Of a stretch of 27,409 nt of DNA, positions 15,748 through 23,964 are shown one piece after another. Within the stretch, counting starts at the first letter, position 1, and the number at the start of each line of letters is the position of its first letter. The DNA comes from Sideroxydans lithotrophicus. GTDB taxonomy: Bacteria > Pseudomonadota > Gammaproteobacteria > Burkholderiales > Sulfuriferulaceae. The DNA is taken from NCBI GenBank assembly GCA_022736605.1, contig DZDB01000010.1, forward strand, positions 1 to 27,409, given 5' to 3'. A model generated the notes under the pieces. That model worked only from the letters and a program-made list of their open reading frames with translations, searched no databases and was not told where the DNA came from. The translations under genes and the position numbers were made by a program.

Positions 15748-17511
15748 ATGACAGGTAAAATCTGGCTGAAATCCCGGCTTTTTGCGGTTGCCATGCTGGT
15801 CGCTATGGGTGCGGCACAAGCGGCGTCGCGCCCTGCGGTTGAGGCTGAAAACGGCATGGTTGTGACGTCGCAGCGGCTGGCATCTGAAGTCGGCCTGGCA
15901 ATATTAAAGCGCGGCGGCAACGCGGTAGATGCGGCGGTGGCAGTGGGCTATGCGCTGGCGGTGGTGAATCCGTGCTGCGGCAATATCGGCGGTGGCGGAT
16001 TCATGACGCTGCATCTGGCCGATGGCCGCAACGTGTTTATCAATTTCCGGGAAACCGCGCCCGCAGCAGCCAGCGCCAATATGTATCTGGATGCCGAGGG
16101 CAAAGTGATACCACGCGCCAGCCTGGATGGTTATCGCGCGGTGGCGGTACCGGGCACGGTGCTGGGGCTGGATACGGCATTGCGACGCTATGGCAGATTG
16201 AGCCGGGCGCAGGTGATGGCACCGGCAATCAGGCTGGCGCGACAGGGCTTTGTGCTGACGCGCGCCGACACCGATATCCTGCACACCAGTACCGAACGGT
16301 TGCGTGCTGACCCGCAGGTGGCGCGGATTTTTCTGCGCGCGGACGGTACACCGCTGCAACCGGGTGACCGGCTGGTGCAGCGTGATCTGGCAGCTACGCT
16401 GGCAGCGATTGCGCGGCACGGTCCGGCTGCATTTTATCGCGGCAGGTTGCCACAGGCAGTTGCGCAAGCGGCACGGCAGCAGGGTGGGCTTATCCGTGCT
16501 GTCGATTTTTCAGACTATCGGATTACCGAGTCCGCGCCGCTGAAATGCAGTTATCGCGGCTATGTTTTTCTATCGGCGCCGCCGCCAAGCTCGGGCGGTA
16601 CTACCCTGTGTGAAACGCTGAATATTCTTGAGGGCTACGACATGACGGCGCTCGGCTACCAGTCGGCGGCGTCGGTACATTACATGGCTGAGGCGATGCG
16701 TTACGCGTACCGTGACCGCAATGTCTGGCTGGGTGATCCGGCGTTTGTCGATAATCCGCTCGACCGGCTCCTGAGCAAGTCGTATGCGGCGGGCTTGCGT
16801 GCCCAGATTCAGCCTGACAAGGCAACGGTAATCTCGGCACCACAGGCTGCGCCGCAGGAGGCGCCGCAAACCACGCACTATTCGATTGTCGACAAAGCCG
16901 GCAATGCCGTCGCTGTCACCTATACGCTCAATGGCCGTTTCGGCGCGGCGGTGATGGCGCCGGGCACCGGCGTGCTGCTCAACGACGAGATGGACGATTT
17001 CACGCTCAAGCCGGGTGTCGCCAATCTGTATGGCTTGATACAGGGTGCGCGCAATGCCATTGCAGCTGGCAAACGCCCCTTGTCGTCGATGGCGCCAACG
17101 CTGGTGATGCGCGCAGGCAAGCCCTGGCTGGTGCTGGGGTCGCCGGGTGGATCGCGCATTATCAGTATCGTGCTGCAGGTGGCAGTCAACATCATCGATC
17201 ACGGCATGCCACTACAGGCCGCTGTCGATGCGCCGCGCATCCATTTTCAGGGGCAGCCTGACGTGCTGTATTTTGAAACGCGCGGCCTGTCGCCGGATAC
17301 CCAAACCGTCTTGCGCGGCATGGGGTATAGCCTGCTGGAACAAAGCCCGTGGGGTGCGGCGGAATCAATCCAGATCGGCGTGGGTGTGGATGAGATGGAT
17401 GATTTTGCCAGTTCGGGCAACGATGCGGGCGTGTCCGGCGCGGCGCGCAATGGCTGGTTGTATGGCGCGAATGACCCGCGCCAGCCCGCAGGACAGGCGC
17501 TGGGCGATTAG
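15748..17511 (+). CDS. ggt: Gamma-glutamyltransferase (glutathione hydrolase)
   Basis: Periplasmic N-terminal-nucleophile hydrolase that cleaves or transfers the gamma-glutamyl group of glutathione. The signal peptide runs to about A-Q-A-A near residue 27. Self-cleavage is expected before Thr375 in T-T-H-Y-S, giving a large subunit and a small subunit headed by the catalytic Thr. The Gly-rich segment G-N-I-G-G-G-G-F and the late P-G-G-S-R motif also fit. The frame extends to a TTG at 15682, but ATG 15748 puts a proper signal peptide at the N-terminus and gives 587 aa, the family length. The RBS is weak. It is convergent with the lytic transglycosylase gene. Confidence 0.93.
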   Translation: MTGKIWLKSRLFAVAMLVAMGAAQAASRPAVEAENGMVVTSQRLASEVGLAILKRGGNAVDAAVAVGYALAVVNPCCGNIGGGGFMTLHLADGRNVFINFRETAPAAASANMYLDAEGKVIPRASLDGYRAVAVPGTVLGLDTALRRYGRLSRAQVMAPAIRLARQGFVLTRADTDILHTSTERLRADPQVARIFLRADGTPLQPGDRLVQRDLAATLAAIARHGPAAFYRGRLPQAVAQAARQQGGLIRAVDFSDYRITESAPLKCSYRGYVFLSAPPPSSGGTTLCETLNILEGYDMTALGYQSAASVHYMAEAMRYAYRDRNVWLGDPAFVDNPLDRLLSKSYAAGLRAQIQPDKATVISAPQAAPQEAPQTTHYSIVDKAGNAVAVTYTLNGRFGAAVMAPGTGVLLNDEMDDFTLKPGVANLYGLIQGARNAIAAGKRPLSSMAPTLVMRAGKPWLVLGSPGGSRIISIVLQVAVNIIDHGMPLQAAVDAPRIHFQGQPDVLYFETRGLSPDTQTVLRGMGYSLLEQSPWGAAESIQIGVGVDEMDDFASSGNDAGVSGAARNGWLYGANDPRQPAGQALGD

Positions 17512-17527
17512 AAACTGAGGCTGCGGT

Positions 17528-18208
17528 TTATTGAAACCGGCTGGCGATAATCACGCCGTGCGGCACCGGTGTCGCAGTACTTTGCGCGGTGCGGGTCGAG
17601 GGGCGGTAGGTCCAGTGTTTTTGCCAGGCGGCGACCACCATGGTGGGGTATTCAGGTTTGCCCAAGCTGCCGTTGTAACGCCCGAGCGCACGGTAGTAAT
17701 TGCCTTTTTCGATATCGAGGTAGTGGCGCAGGATATTGCAGCCGTAACGTAGATTGGTACGCAGATGAAACAGATTCTGATCTGGGGTACCGATGACCTT
17801 GACCCAGAATGGCATGACTTGCATGTAGCCGCGCGCGGCAACGCTGGAAATAGCATATTTCTTGAAACCGGATTCGACCTCGATCAGGCCGAGTACAAGT
17901 TCCGGGTCCAGCCCGGCGCGGGTCGCTTCGTAATTGACTGTGGTGAGGAAATCCATGCGCTGTTCGGGATCGGGTATGCGCTTGGCGAGCCGCCTGGACA
18001 TTTCGCTGAGCCAGGCCTGACCTTGCGGGTTGTCGAGATAACTTACATTGTTCACCGCTGTGTCCGACACGGATTTGCTCAGTGCCGCCTGCACGCTGGC
18101 TGACATCGGCTCATAGATCTGTTTGCCGGCATGGGCGGGCAGCGCGGTCAGGCAGAGGCTGCTTGCACATAAACCAGCGAACAGAATTTTGAGTGTTTTC
18201 AATGTCAT
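17528..18208 (-). CDS. Lytic murein transglycosylase (SLT domain)
   Basis: 226-aa exported protein that cleaves the MurNAc-GlcNAc bond to form 1,6-anhydroMurNAc ends. The signal peptide ends near residue 27 (A-H-A). The SLT domain spans about residues 92-200. The catalytic Glu is E112 in E-S-G-F, and the downstream S-S-V-A-A-R-G-Y-M-Q-V-M-P corresponds to the G-L-M-Q-x-x-P signature. The ATG overlaps the proS stop (ATGA), so the two are coupled; this proS-transglycosylase order is common in betaproteobacteria as far as I recall. Confidence 0.9.
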   Translation of the reverse strand: MTLKTLKILFAGLCASSLCLTALPAHAGKQIYEPMSASVQAALSKSVSDTAVNNVSYLDNPQGQAWLSEMSRRLAKRIPDPEQRMDFLTTVNYEATRAGLDPELVLGLIEVESGFKKYAISSVAARGYMQVMPFWVKVIGTPDQNLFHLRTNLRYGCNILRHYLDIEKGNYYRALGRYNGSLGKPEYPTMVVAAWQKHWTYRPSTRTAQSTATPVPHGVIIASRFQ

Positions 18209-19905
18209 TTTGCCAACAGTTGGGTCAGGAATTCGTTGATTTCTGTCATGGGTACAGTGCGCGCTGCATCATCACGCCGCCCCTGGTATTCAATTACGCC
18301 GTCTTTCAGACCGCGTTCACCAATCACCACACGATGCGGAATGCCGATCAGTTCCATGTCGGCAAACATTACACCGGGGCGCTCATTGCGGTCATCAATC
18401 AGCACGTCAAAGCCGGCCTGCACCAGTTGTGTATAGAGCTTATCGGCGGTTTCGCGCACAACTTCACTTTTTTGATAACCTACAGGCACAATCGCCAGCA
18501 AGAACGGTGCCATGGACTCTGGCAGTATCATGCCGCGTGCGTCGTTGTTCTGCTCGATGGCGGCACCCACAATGCGTGATACGCCAATGCCATAGCAACC
18601 CATTTCCATCACCTGCGCCTGCCCGGTTTCATCCAGGTAGGTGCAGTTCATGGCTTCGGCGTATTTGCTGCGCAGCTGGAAGATATGTCCGACTTCGATG
18701 CCGCGACACAGCGCCAGTGTGCCTTTGCCGTCCGGACTGGGGTCGCCTTCGACGGCGTTGCGCAGGTCGGCAAGGGTGGGTTCGGGCAGGTCGCGGCCAA
18801 AATTGACGCCAGTGAGGTGGAAGCCGTCGGCATTGGCGCCGCAGACAAAATCAGCCATCGCCGCGACAGCGCGGTCGGCGATGACCGGGATACTCAAGCC
18901 GATCGGGCCGATGGAGCCTGCGCTACAACCAGCCACGTCACGCAGGCCGGTGTCGCTGGTGAAGCGGATTTCCCGGCCAATGATTTTGGCTGCTTTGACT
19001 TCGTTGAGCTGGTGGTCGCCCCGTAGCAGCAGCGCGACCGGGCCGTCCAGGCCATCGACAATCAGGGTTTTGACCATGTGCGCAGGCGCGATTTTGAGAA
19101 ATGTAGTCACATCTTCGATGCTGTGCTGGCCCGGCGTGGCGACTTTGTCCATCGTTTGCGTGGGCGCGGCACGGTGGGTGGCGGGTGCCATGGCTTCAGC
19201 CAGTTCGACGTTGGCGGCGTAGTCTGAATCGGGGCAGTAAGCAATCGCGTCTTCACCCGAATCCGCCAGCACATGAAACTCGTGCGAGCCGGAGCCGCCG
19301 ATCGCGCCGGTATCCGCCGCCACGGCGCGGAATTGCAGACCAAGGCGGGTGAAGATGCGTGAATACGCCTCGTACATCGCTTGATACGTTTCGGTCAGGC
19401 TGGTGAAATCGGTGTGGAAGGAATACGCGTCCTTCATCATGAATTCGCGTGCGCGCATCACGCCGAAGCGCGGTCGGATTTCATCGCGGAACTTGGTCTG
19501 GATCTGGTAAAAATTCAGCGGCAGCTGGCGGTAGCTTTTGATCTCGCGACGTGCGATGTCGGTGATGACCTCTTCGTGCGTGGGGCCGAAACAGAAATCG
19601 CGCTGATGCCGATCCTTGATTTTCAGCATCTGCGGGCCAAATACGTCCCAGCGGCCGGTTTCCTGCCAGAGTTCGGCAGGCTGCACTGCGGGCATCAGCA
19701 ATTCCAGCGCGCCGACCTGGTTCATTTCCTCGCGCACGATGGCCTCAACCTTGCGCAAGACGCGCAGCCCGAGCGGCATCCAGGTGTATAGCCCGGACCC
19801 CAGACGCTTGATGAATCCGGCGCGCAACATCAGGCGGTGGCTGACCAGTTCGGCTTCGGCCGGGGCTTCTTTCAGGGTGGAGATAAAAAATTGCGAGACG
19901 CGCAT
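18205..19905 (-). CDS. proS: Prolyl-tRNA synthetase
   Basis: 566-aa cytoplasmic class II aminoacyl-tRNA synthetase of the bacterial type. Motif 1 is near R-L-G-S-G-L-Y-T-W-M-P-L-G, motif 2 near F-G-P-T-H-E-E and motif 3 near G-I-G-V-S-R-I-V-G-A. A long insertion between motifs 2 and 3 (about residues 225-400) is the editing domain that removes Ala-tRNA(Pro). An anticodon-binding domain is at the C-terminus. The length is standard. The start ATG 19905 fits the family N-terminus (M-R-V-S-Q-F-F-I-S-T-L-K-E). Confidence 0.97.
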   Translation of the reverse strand: MRVSQFFISTLKEAPAEAELVSHRLMLRAGFIKRLGSGLYTWMPLGLRVLRKVEAIVREEMNQVGALELLMPAVQPAELWQETGRWDVFGPQMLKIKDRHQRDFCFGPTHEEVITDIARREIKSYRQLPLNFYQIQTKFRDEIRPRFGVMRAREFMMKDAYSFHTDFTSLTETYQAMYEAYSRIFTRLGLQFRAVAADTGAIGGSGSHEFHVLADSGEDAIAYCPDSDYAANVELAEAMAPATHRAAPTQTMDKVATPGQHSIEDVTTFLKIAPAHMVKTLIVDGLDGPVALLLRGDHQLNEVKAAKIIGREIRFTSDTGLRDVAGCSAGSIGPIGLSIPVIADRAVAAMADFVCGANADGFHLTGVNFGRDLPEPTLADLRNAVEGDPSPDGKGTLALCRGIEVGHIFQLRSKYAEAMNCTYLDETGQAQVMEMGCYGIGVSRIVGAAIEQNNDARGMILPESMAPFLLAIVPVGYQKSEVVRETADKLYTQLVQAGFDVLIDDRNERPGVMFADMELIGIPHRVVIGERGLKDGVIEYQGRRDDAARTVPMTEINEFLTQLLAK

Positions 19906-19942
19906 GGTGTGGTTTGCTCGAGTTGTTCGTAAAATGGGGGCA

Positions 19943-19948
19943 ATTTTA
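19943..19948 (-). promoter_or_regulatory. Probable -10 element of proS
   Basis: TAAAAT on the minus strand, about 38 bases before the proS ATG, followed by a C-rich start region. No strong -35 at 16-17 bases (nearest TCGCAT). A closely similar block recurs at 23391-23410 upstream of rppH and the LRV-like gene. Confidence 0.45.
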
Positions 19949-19964
19949 ACAGTTCTGCCTATTG

Positions 19965-20747
19965 ATGCGATTTTTCAGACGACGAATTCACAAGGCGGTA
20001 TCTGAACTGGATACCGTGGAAATCAGCGAGCAGGACGGCGTGCGTTTTCTGCACCTGGGCAATGACACGGTGCAGTCGGCGATGCGGCTGGCGGATCCGA
20101 ATGCGCTGGAGCTGTCGTACACGCGCTCAATGCTCGGCTTTCTGCTGTTTGCGCCACTACCGGGCAAGGCGCTGATGCTGGGGTTGGGCGGGGGCTCGCT
20201 GGCGCGCTTTTTGTATCACCGCACTGCGGTGCCGCGCGTGACAGCGGTAGAAATCAATTCGCAGGTGATCGCGGCGGCGCGCTCATTTTTTCAGCTGCCC
20301 GACGATGATGGGCGATTTCAGGTGATCCACGCCGATGCGGCGGAATATATTCAGGAACAGCCTGGCTGGGACGTCATTTTGCTCGATGGCTTTGATTCCG
20401 GTTGCCAGGTCGAGGCGCTGGCGACGCAGGATTTTTATGACCACTGCGCGCGCGCCTTGAGTCAAAACGGCATCCTGTCGGTCAATCTGTGGGGCAGCGA
20501 TCCGCAGTTCGATGTGTATCTGAAGCGCATCGAAATCGCGTTTGAAGGCCGCATTGTTTGCCTGCCCGCCGAGCGGCGCGGCAATGTCATCGTATTTGGT
20601 TTTGCCGGTGTGGTGCAGCCGACGCAATGGGATGCGCTGCGCAACCGTGCGGCGCGGCTGGAGGCGGATTTTGGGCTGGAATTCAGTGATTTTGTCGATG
20701 CGCTGCGTGACTTGAACGCGCATGATCGCAAGGGTTTGCTGCCATGA
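19965..20747 (+). CDS. Spermidine-synthase-like (aminopropyltransferase-fold) protein
   Basis: 260-aa Rossmann-fold protein resembling the catalytic half of SpeE. The nucleotide loop is L-G-L-G-G-G at 72-77, an acidic residue at the end of the second strand is E96, and the D-x-x-D pair D141/D144 matches the two aspartates near the SpeE active site. The following P-x-G-P-A of true spermidine synthases is replaced, so polyamine synthesis is doubtful. The frame opens with TTG 19962; ATG 19965 is chosen. Its last four bases overlap the next gene (ATGA). Substrate unknown. Confidence 0.75.
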   Translation: MRFFRRRIHKAVSELDTVEISEQDGVRFLHLGNDTVQSAMRLADPNALELSYTRSMLGFLLFAPLPGKALMLGLGGGSLARFLYHRTAVPRVTAVEINSQVIAAARSFFQLPDDDGRFQVIHADAAEYIQEQPGWDVILLDGFDSGCQVEALATQDFYDHCARALSQNGILSVNLWGSDPQFDVYLKRIEIAFEGRIVCLPAERRGNVIVFGFAGVVQPTQWDALRNRAARLEADFGLEFSDFVDALRDLNAHDRKGLLP

Positions 20748-21607
20748 GTAAACAGCCAAAAACAGAAGCTGCAACCGGCGAAAAGCACGACATCAAACCA
20801 GGGCAATCCATCGAGCTGCTCAAAGAATTGCACATCCTGACGCGCGACGGCAAGATGAATCAGGACAGCCGACGCAAGCTCAAGCAGGTGTATCACCTGT
20901 ATCACTTCATCGAGCCACTTTTACTGGCAGTAGCGCAGGATCACGCCGATATCCAGCTGGTCGATCATGGCGCGGGCAAGTCGTACCTGGGGTTTATTCT
21001 GTACGACCTGTTTTTCAAGGATCGCGCTGGTAGCGCGCACATCTACGGCATCGAGACGCGCGACGAACTGGTGCAGAAATCGCAGGCACTCGCCGCCGCA
21101 CTGCACTTTACGAACATGTCGTTTTTGAACCTGTCGGTGGCCGAGTCGATCACCTCCGGGCTATTGCCGGCGCGAGTGGATATCGTCACCGCCCTGCACG
21201 CGTGCAATACCGCCACTGACGACGCGATTCGATTCGGGCTGGAAAAACACGCGCAGCACATGGTGCTGGTGCCGTGCTGTCAGGCCGAGGTGGCAAGCGT
21301 GCTGAAGAAAAACAAGGGCAGGGCGCTGGCCAACAGTGTGCTGACCGAAATCTGGCGCCACCCGCTGCACACGCGTGAATTTGGCAGTCAGATCACCAAC
21401 GTGCTGCGCTGTTTGCAGCTTGAGGCGCACGGCTACCAGGTCAGCGTCACCGAGCTGGTGGGCTGGGAGCACTCGATGAAAAGCGAGCTGATTATCGCCA
21501 GCTATAAAAATCTCCCGCGTGCGCGCCCGGCGGCGCGCCTGAACGAGGTGCTGGAGACGCTGGGGCTGGCAGAAATGCGGTCACGGTTCTGCGTTGAACC
21601 GACGTAA
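20744..21607 (+). CDS. SAM-dependent methyltransferase, METTL25/RRNAD1-like (Methyltransf_32 type)
   Basis: 287-aa protein. SAM motif I is D-H-G-A-G-K-S at 74-80, an A-L-H-A-C motif lies at 150-154, and P-C-C-Q at 177-180 is typical of this group. The pattern matches the family of METTL25, RRNAD1 and GSTCD-like methyltransferases, whose bacterial members are mostly uncharacterised; a nucleic-acid substrate is plausible but not shown. The start overlaps the upstream stop, so it forms a two-gene unit with the spermidine-synthase-like protein. It ends convergent to pstS. Confidence 0.75.
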   Translation: MSKQPKTEAATGEKHDIKPGQSIELLKELHILTRDGKMNQDSRRKLKQVYHLYHFIEPLLLAVAQDHADIQLVDHGAGKSYLGFILYDLFFKDRAGSAHIYGIETRDELVQKSQALAAALHFTNMSFLNLSVAESITSGLLPARVDIVTALHACNTATDDAIRFGLEKHAQHMVLVPCCQAEVASVLKKNKGRALANSVLTEIWRHPLHTREFGSQITNVLRCLQLEAHGYQVSVTELVGWEHSMKSELIIASYKNLPRARPAARLNEVLETLGLAEMRSRFCVEPT

Positions 21608-21630
21608 AAAAGGGTGGCTTGCGCCACCCT
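21606..21630 (-). terminator. Rho-independent terminator of pstS
   Basis: On the minus strand a perfect 8-bp stem AGGGTGGC / GCCACCCT with loop GCAA is followed by a run of six T (plus-strand 21606-21611). It lies about 48 bases after the pstS stop and touches the stop codon of the convergent methyltransferase gene. Confidence 0.92.
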
Positions 21631-21639
21631 GAGAAGGTC

Positions 21640-21658
21640 AGCCCGCCAGTAACGGGCT
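21640..21658 (-). repeat. Second hairpin downstream of pstS
   Basis: A perfect 6-bp stem AGCCCG / CGGGCT with a 7-base loop lies between the pstS stop and its terminator. It has no T-tract. It may stabilise the pstS transcript end. Confidence 0.5.
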
Positions 21659-21677
21659 GTGTCGTCGTGCTTGCTGG

Positions 21678-22718
21678 TTAAATACCCAGATCTTTCTTCC
21701 AGTAGGCTTCAATCAGGCTGACGGTGCGTTTTGGCAAAGGTACATAAGCCAGTTTTTCCGCAGCAGCCTGGCCGTTTTCAAGGAACCACTTGGAAAACTT
21801 GATGACCTTGGCATTTTCAGCAACAGGGTAGTCCTTGCGCATCAACATGTAGGTTGCGGCGGTAATGGGCCAGCTTTTGGCGCCCGGCTGGTTGGTCAGG
21901 ATCAGGTAAAAATCGCTGACCTTGGAGAAGTCGGCATTGCCCGCCGCAGCCTGGAAGCTGCCCATATCCGGCATCACTACCTTGTTGTCCGCATTTTTCA
22001 TGCGTGTGTAGGTCAGTTTGGTTTCCATGGTGTAGGCGTATTCAACATAACCAATCGAGCCTGGGATCTGTTTGACATACGACGCCACGCCCGCATTGCC
22101 TTTGCCGCCTACGCCGTTGGGCCAGGACACGGAAGTGTCAGAGCCGACTTTGTCTTTCCACTCGGTGCTGATTTTTGCCAGGTAATTGGTGAAGTTGAAG
22201 GTGGTGCCCGAGCCATCCGAACGATGCACGGTGGAAATGGCCGTATCTGGCAGTTTCATGCCGGGGTTAAGCTTGGCAATTGCGGGATCGTTCCATTTGG
22301 TGATCTTGCCCATGTAGATATCGGCCAGCACGGTGCCGTCCAGCACCATTTCGCCAGCTTTCACGCCAGGCAGGTTGACTACCGGGGTAATGCCGATGAT
22401 AACGGCGGGGAACTGTGCCAGACCGGCTTTATCCAGTTCGTCTGGTGTGAGCGGCTTGTCGCTGTTGGCAAACGCCACGGTTTTTTCCTTGATCTGTTTG
22501 ATGCCGCCACCGGAACCAATTGCCTGATAGTTGATTTCGGTACCGGTTTTGGTTTTGTAGGCTGCGGCCCAATCCGACAACACGGGATAAATGGCTGTGC
22601 CGCCCGCGCCAGTCAGCGTGTCGGCTGCGCGCACCATGGGGCTGCTCAGTAACAGGCCGGAAGCGATCAGGCCAAGGGCGATGGGCTGGTAAAGTTTTTT
22701 CAGTTTGAACGACAGCAT
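21678..22718 (-). CDS. pstS: Phosphate ABC transporter substrate-binding protein PstS
   Basis: 346-aa periplasmic phosphate-binding protein. The signal peptide ends near V-R-A at residue 31. Mature motifs are L-T-G-A-G-G-T at the start, G-S-G-G-G near residue 69, and H-R-S-D-G-S-G-T-T, whose Ser/Asp/Gly groups bind phosphate in the family. AAGGAG lies 6 bases before ATG 22718. A Pho-box-like element upstream indicates PhoB control under phosphate limitation. It is a single-gene unit: a terminator follows directly and pstC, pstA, pstB and phoU are not in the window. Confidence 0.95.
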   Translation of the reverse strand: MLSFKLKKLYQPIALGLIASGLLLSSPMVRAADTLTGAGGTAIYPVLSDWAAAYKTKTGTEINYQAIGSGGGIKQIKEKTVAFANSDKPLTPDELDKAGLAQFPAVIIGITPVVNLPGVKAGEMVLDGTVLADIYMGKITKWNDPAIAKLNPGMKLPDTAISTVHRSDGSGTTFNFTNYLAKISTEWKDKVGSDTSVSWPNGVGGKGNAGVASYVKQIPGSIGYVEYAYTMETKLTYTRMKNADNKVVMPDMGSFQAAAGNADFSKVSDFYLILTNQPGAKSWPITAATYMLMRKDYPVAENAKVIKFSKWFLENGQAAAEKLAYVPLPKRTVSLIEAYWKKDLGI

Positions 22719-22785
22719 TGCATGCTCCTTATTAAAACAGACGACGAAAAAAGACGACTAGAAACCAGACCAGTTTGCGCGTTGT

Positions 22786-22816
22786 TTATGAAGCTATTGT
22801 GACATTCACATGACGT
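22786..22816 (-). promoter_or_regulatory. Pho box upstream of pstS
   Basis: On the minus strand three direct half-sites recur at exact 11-bp steps: GTCAT, GTCAC and TTCAT. This is the spacing of PhoB-binding pho boxes (CTGTCAT repeated every 11 bp). They lie about 70-100 bases before the pstS ATG. No clear -10 was found downstream. Confidence 0.75.
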
Positions 22817-22851
22817 TTCGAAGACGCGTAGGCGTGGCGAATCAGCAGTGA

Positions 22852-23286
22852 TTATTTGATCAGCCGGGTTTGCCCGGGACGTTGCCGGTATTGTGTTTCC
22901 TTGATTGCCTTGCTGGCGGCGCGTGCCACCAGCGGGTCTTCGTCGTGCTGTAGTTGCGTACGTTGTGCCGCGCTGAGCAAGGCGTTGCGCGAGATGGCGT
23001 GGCGCACATTGGGATCGCGGTCATTGACACATTTATCGACCATCGCGGGTGTCAAATCCGGGCGTTTGGCGATACACAGGCGAATCACGTGATCCTGGTC
23101 TTCGATTAGTGCCGCAACTTCTTCCGGCGTCAGGTCGGCGCGGCGAGCGAAATAACACTTAATCACCATCCACTGTTCATGCACCATGAACGGACGGTAT
23201 TCGACCGGCAATGTATCGCTCAGTGCCAGATCAAGACGTTCAGCCAGCGGCAGGGCTTTGTAGGTTTTTTCCAGCGACTTGGTCAT
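22852..23286 (-). CDS. Small LRV/HEAT-like repeat protein
   Basis: 144-aa, probably cytoplasmic protein made of short helical repeats of about 24-26 residues (D-L-T-P-E-E-V-A-A-L-I-E-D-Q-D-H-V-I-R, D-L-T-P-A-M-V-D-K-C-V-N-D-R-D-P-N-V-R). This pattern resembles leucine-rich repeat variant (LRV) and HEAT-like repeats. The first 50 residues carry no repeat. Not recognised as a characterised protein; a protein-binding role is a guess. The frame opens at 23361, but ATG 23286 gives a more natural N-terminus. There is no strong RBS. Divergent from rppH. Confidence 0.7.
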   Translation of the reverse strand: MTKSLEKTYKALPLAERLDLALSDTLPVEYRPFMVHEQWMVIKCYFARRADLTPEEVAALIEDQDHVIRLCIAKRPDLTPAMVDKCVNDRDPNVRHAISRNALLSAAQRTQLQHDEDPLVARAASKAIKETQYRQRPGQTRLIK

Positions 23287-23390
23287 TGTGGGTGCGAGAA
23301 AAGAAATGAATATCGGCGCTACGCAGCGCACATTCGTCCTGGACGGACGTGAGTGCGTCATTGCAGCTTTCCAATGTCAGGGAACTGTGG

Positions 23391-23410
23391 AAAAATGGGG
23401 CAATTGTAAC
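23391..23410. repeat. Copy 2 of an imperfect direct repeat shared with the proS promoter
   Basis: The 20 bases 23391-23410 match 19931-19950 at 17 of 20 positions in the same orientation. Each copy contains a -10-like hexamer on the minus strand (TACAAT here, TAAAAT at proS). One copy lies just upstream of proS and the other just upstream of rppH. Confidence 0.6.
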
Positions 23411-23431
23411 GGAATAATTTTGGTGGCGGAT

Positions 23432-23962
23432 ATGATCGACAAGGACGGTTATCGGCCCAATGTCGGCATCATTCTATGCAATTCCAGGAATGAGGTTTTT
23501 TGGGGCAAGCGGATACGGCAGCACTCCTGGCAATTTCCGCAGGGTGGCATTGATCATGGTGAAAATCCTGAACAGGCCATGTACCGTGAATTGATGGAAG
23601 AAGTGGGGCTGGCGGCAGAGCATGTGCGTATTTTGGGACGCACGCGCGACTGGCTGCGTTACGACGTACCGAATCAGTGGGTGCGGCGCGACTGGCGTGG
23701 CAACTATCGCGGCCAAAAGCAGATCTGGTTTTTGCTGCGCTTGACCGGACGCGACTGCGACGTGCATCTGCGTGCGTCGACCCATCCTGAATTCGACGCC
23801 TGGCGCTGGAATCATTATTGGGTGGCGATGGAATCGGTGGTGGAGTTCAAGCGTGACGTGTACCGTGCCGCGCTGACCGAACTGGAACGCTATCTGGAAA
23901 AAGATGCGCCGCGCAAACACGGCGTCAGTCGGCTGTATGGCCACGTTCATCATCACGAATAA
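23432..23962 (+). CDS. rppH: RNA pyrophosphohydrolase RppH
   Basis: 176-aa Nudix hydrolase that removes pyrophosphate from 5'-triphosphate mRNA ends and so triggers 5'-dependent decay. The Nudix box G-x5-E-x7-R-E-x-x-E-E-x-G runs through residues 38-60 (G-G-I-D-H-G-E ... R-E-L-M-E-E-V-G-L). The N-terminus M-I-D-K-D-G-Y-R-P-N-V-G is nearly the same as the E. coli enzyme and the length equals it. The frame is open back to 23279, but the family start and a GGTGG just upstream set ATG 23432. The next gene begins 2 bases after its stop. Confidence 0.96.
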   Translation: MIDKDGYRPNVGIILCNSRNEVFWGKRIRQHSWQFPQGGIDHGENPEQAMYRELMEEVGLAAEHVRILGRTRDWLRYDVPNQWVRRDWRGNYRGQKQIWFLLRLTGRDCDVHLRASTHPEFDAWRWNHYWVAMESVVEFKRDVYRAALTELERYLEKDAPRKHGVSRLYGHVHHHE

Positions 23963-23964
23963 GC

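Noticed and set aside
23279..23431. 51-residue N-terminal extension of rppH
   Set aside because: The frame is open, but RppH proteins begin at M-I-D-x-D-G-Y-R, and the extension overlaps the start of the divergent LRV-like gene.
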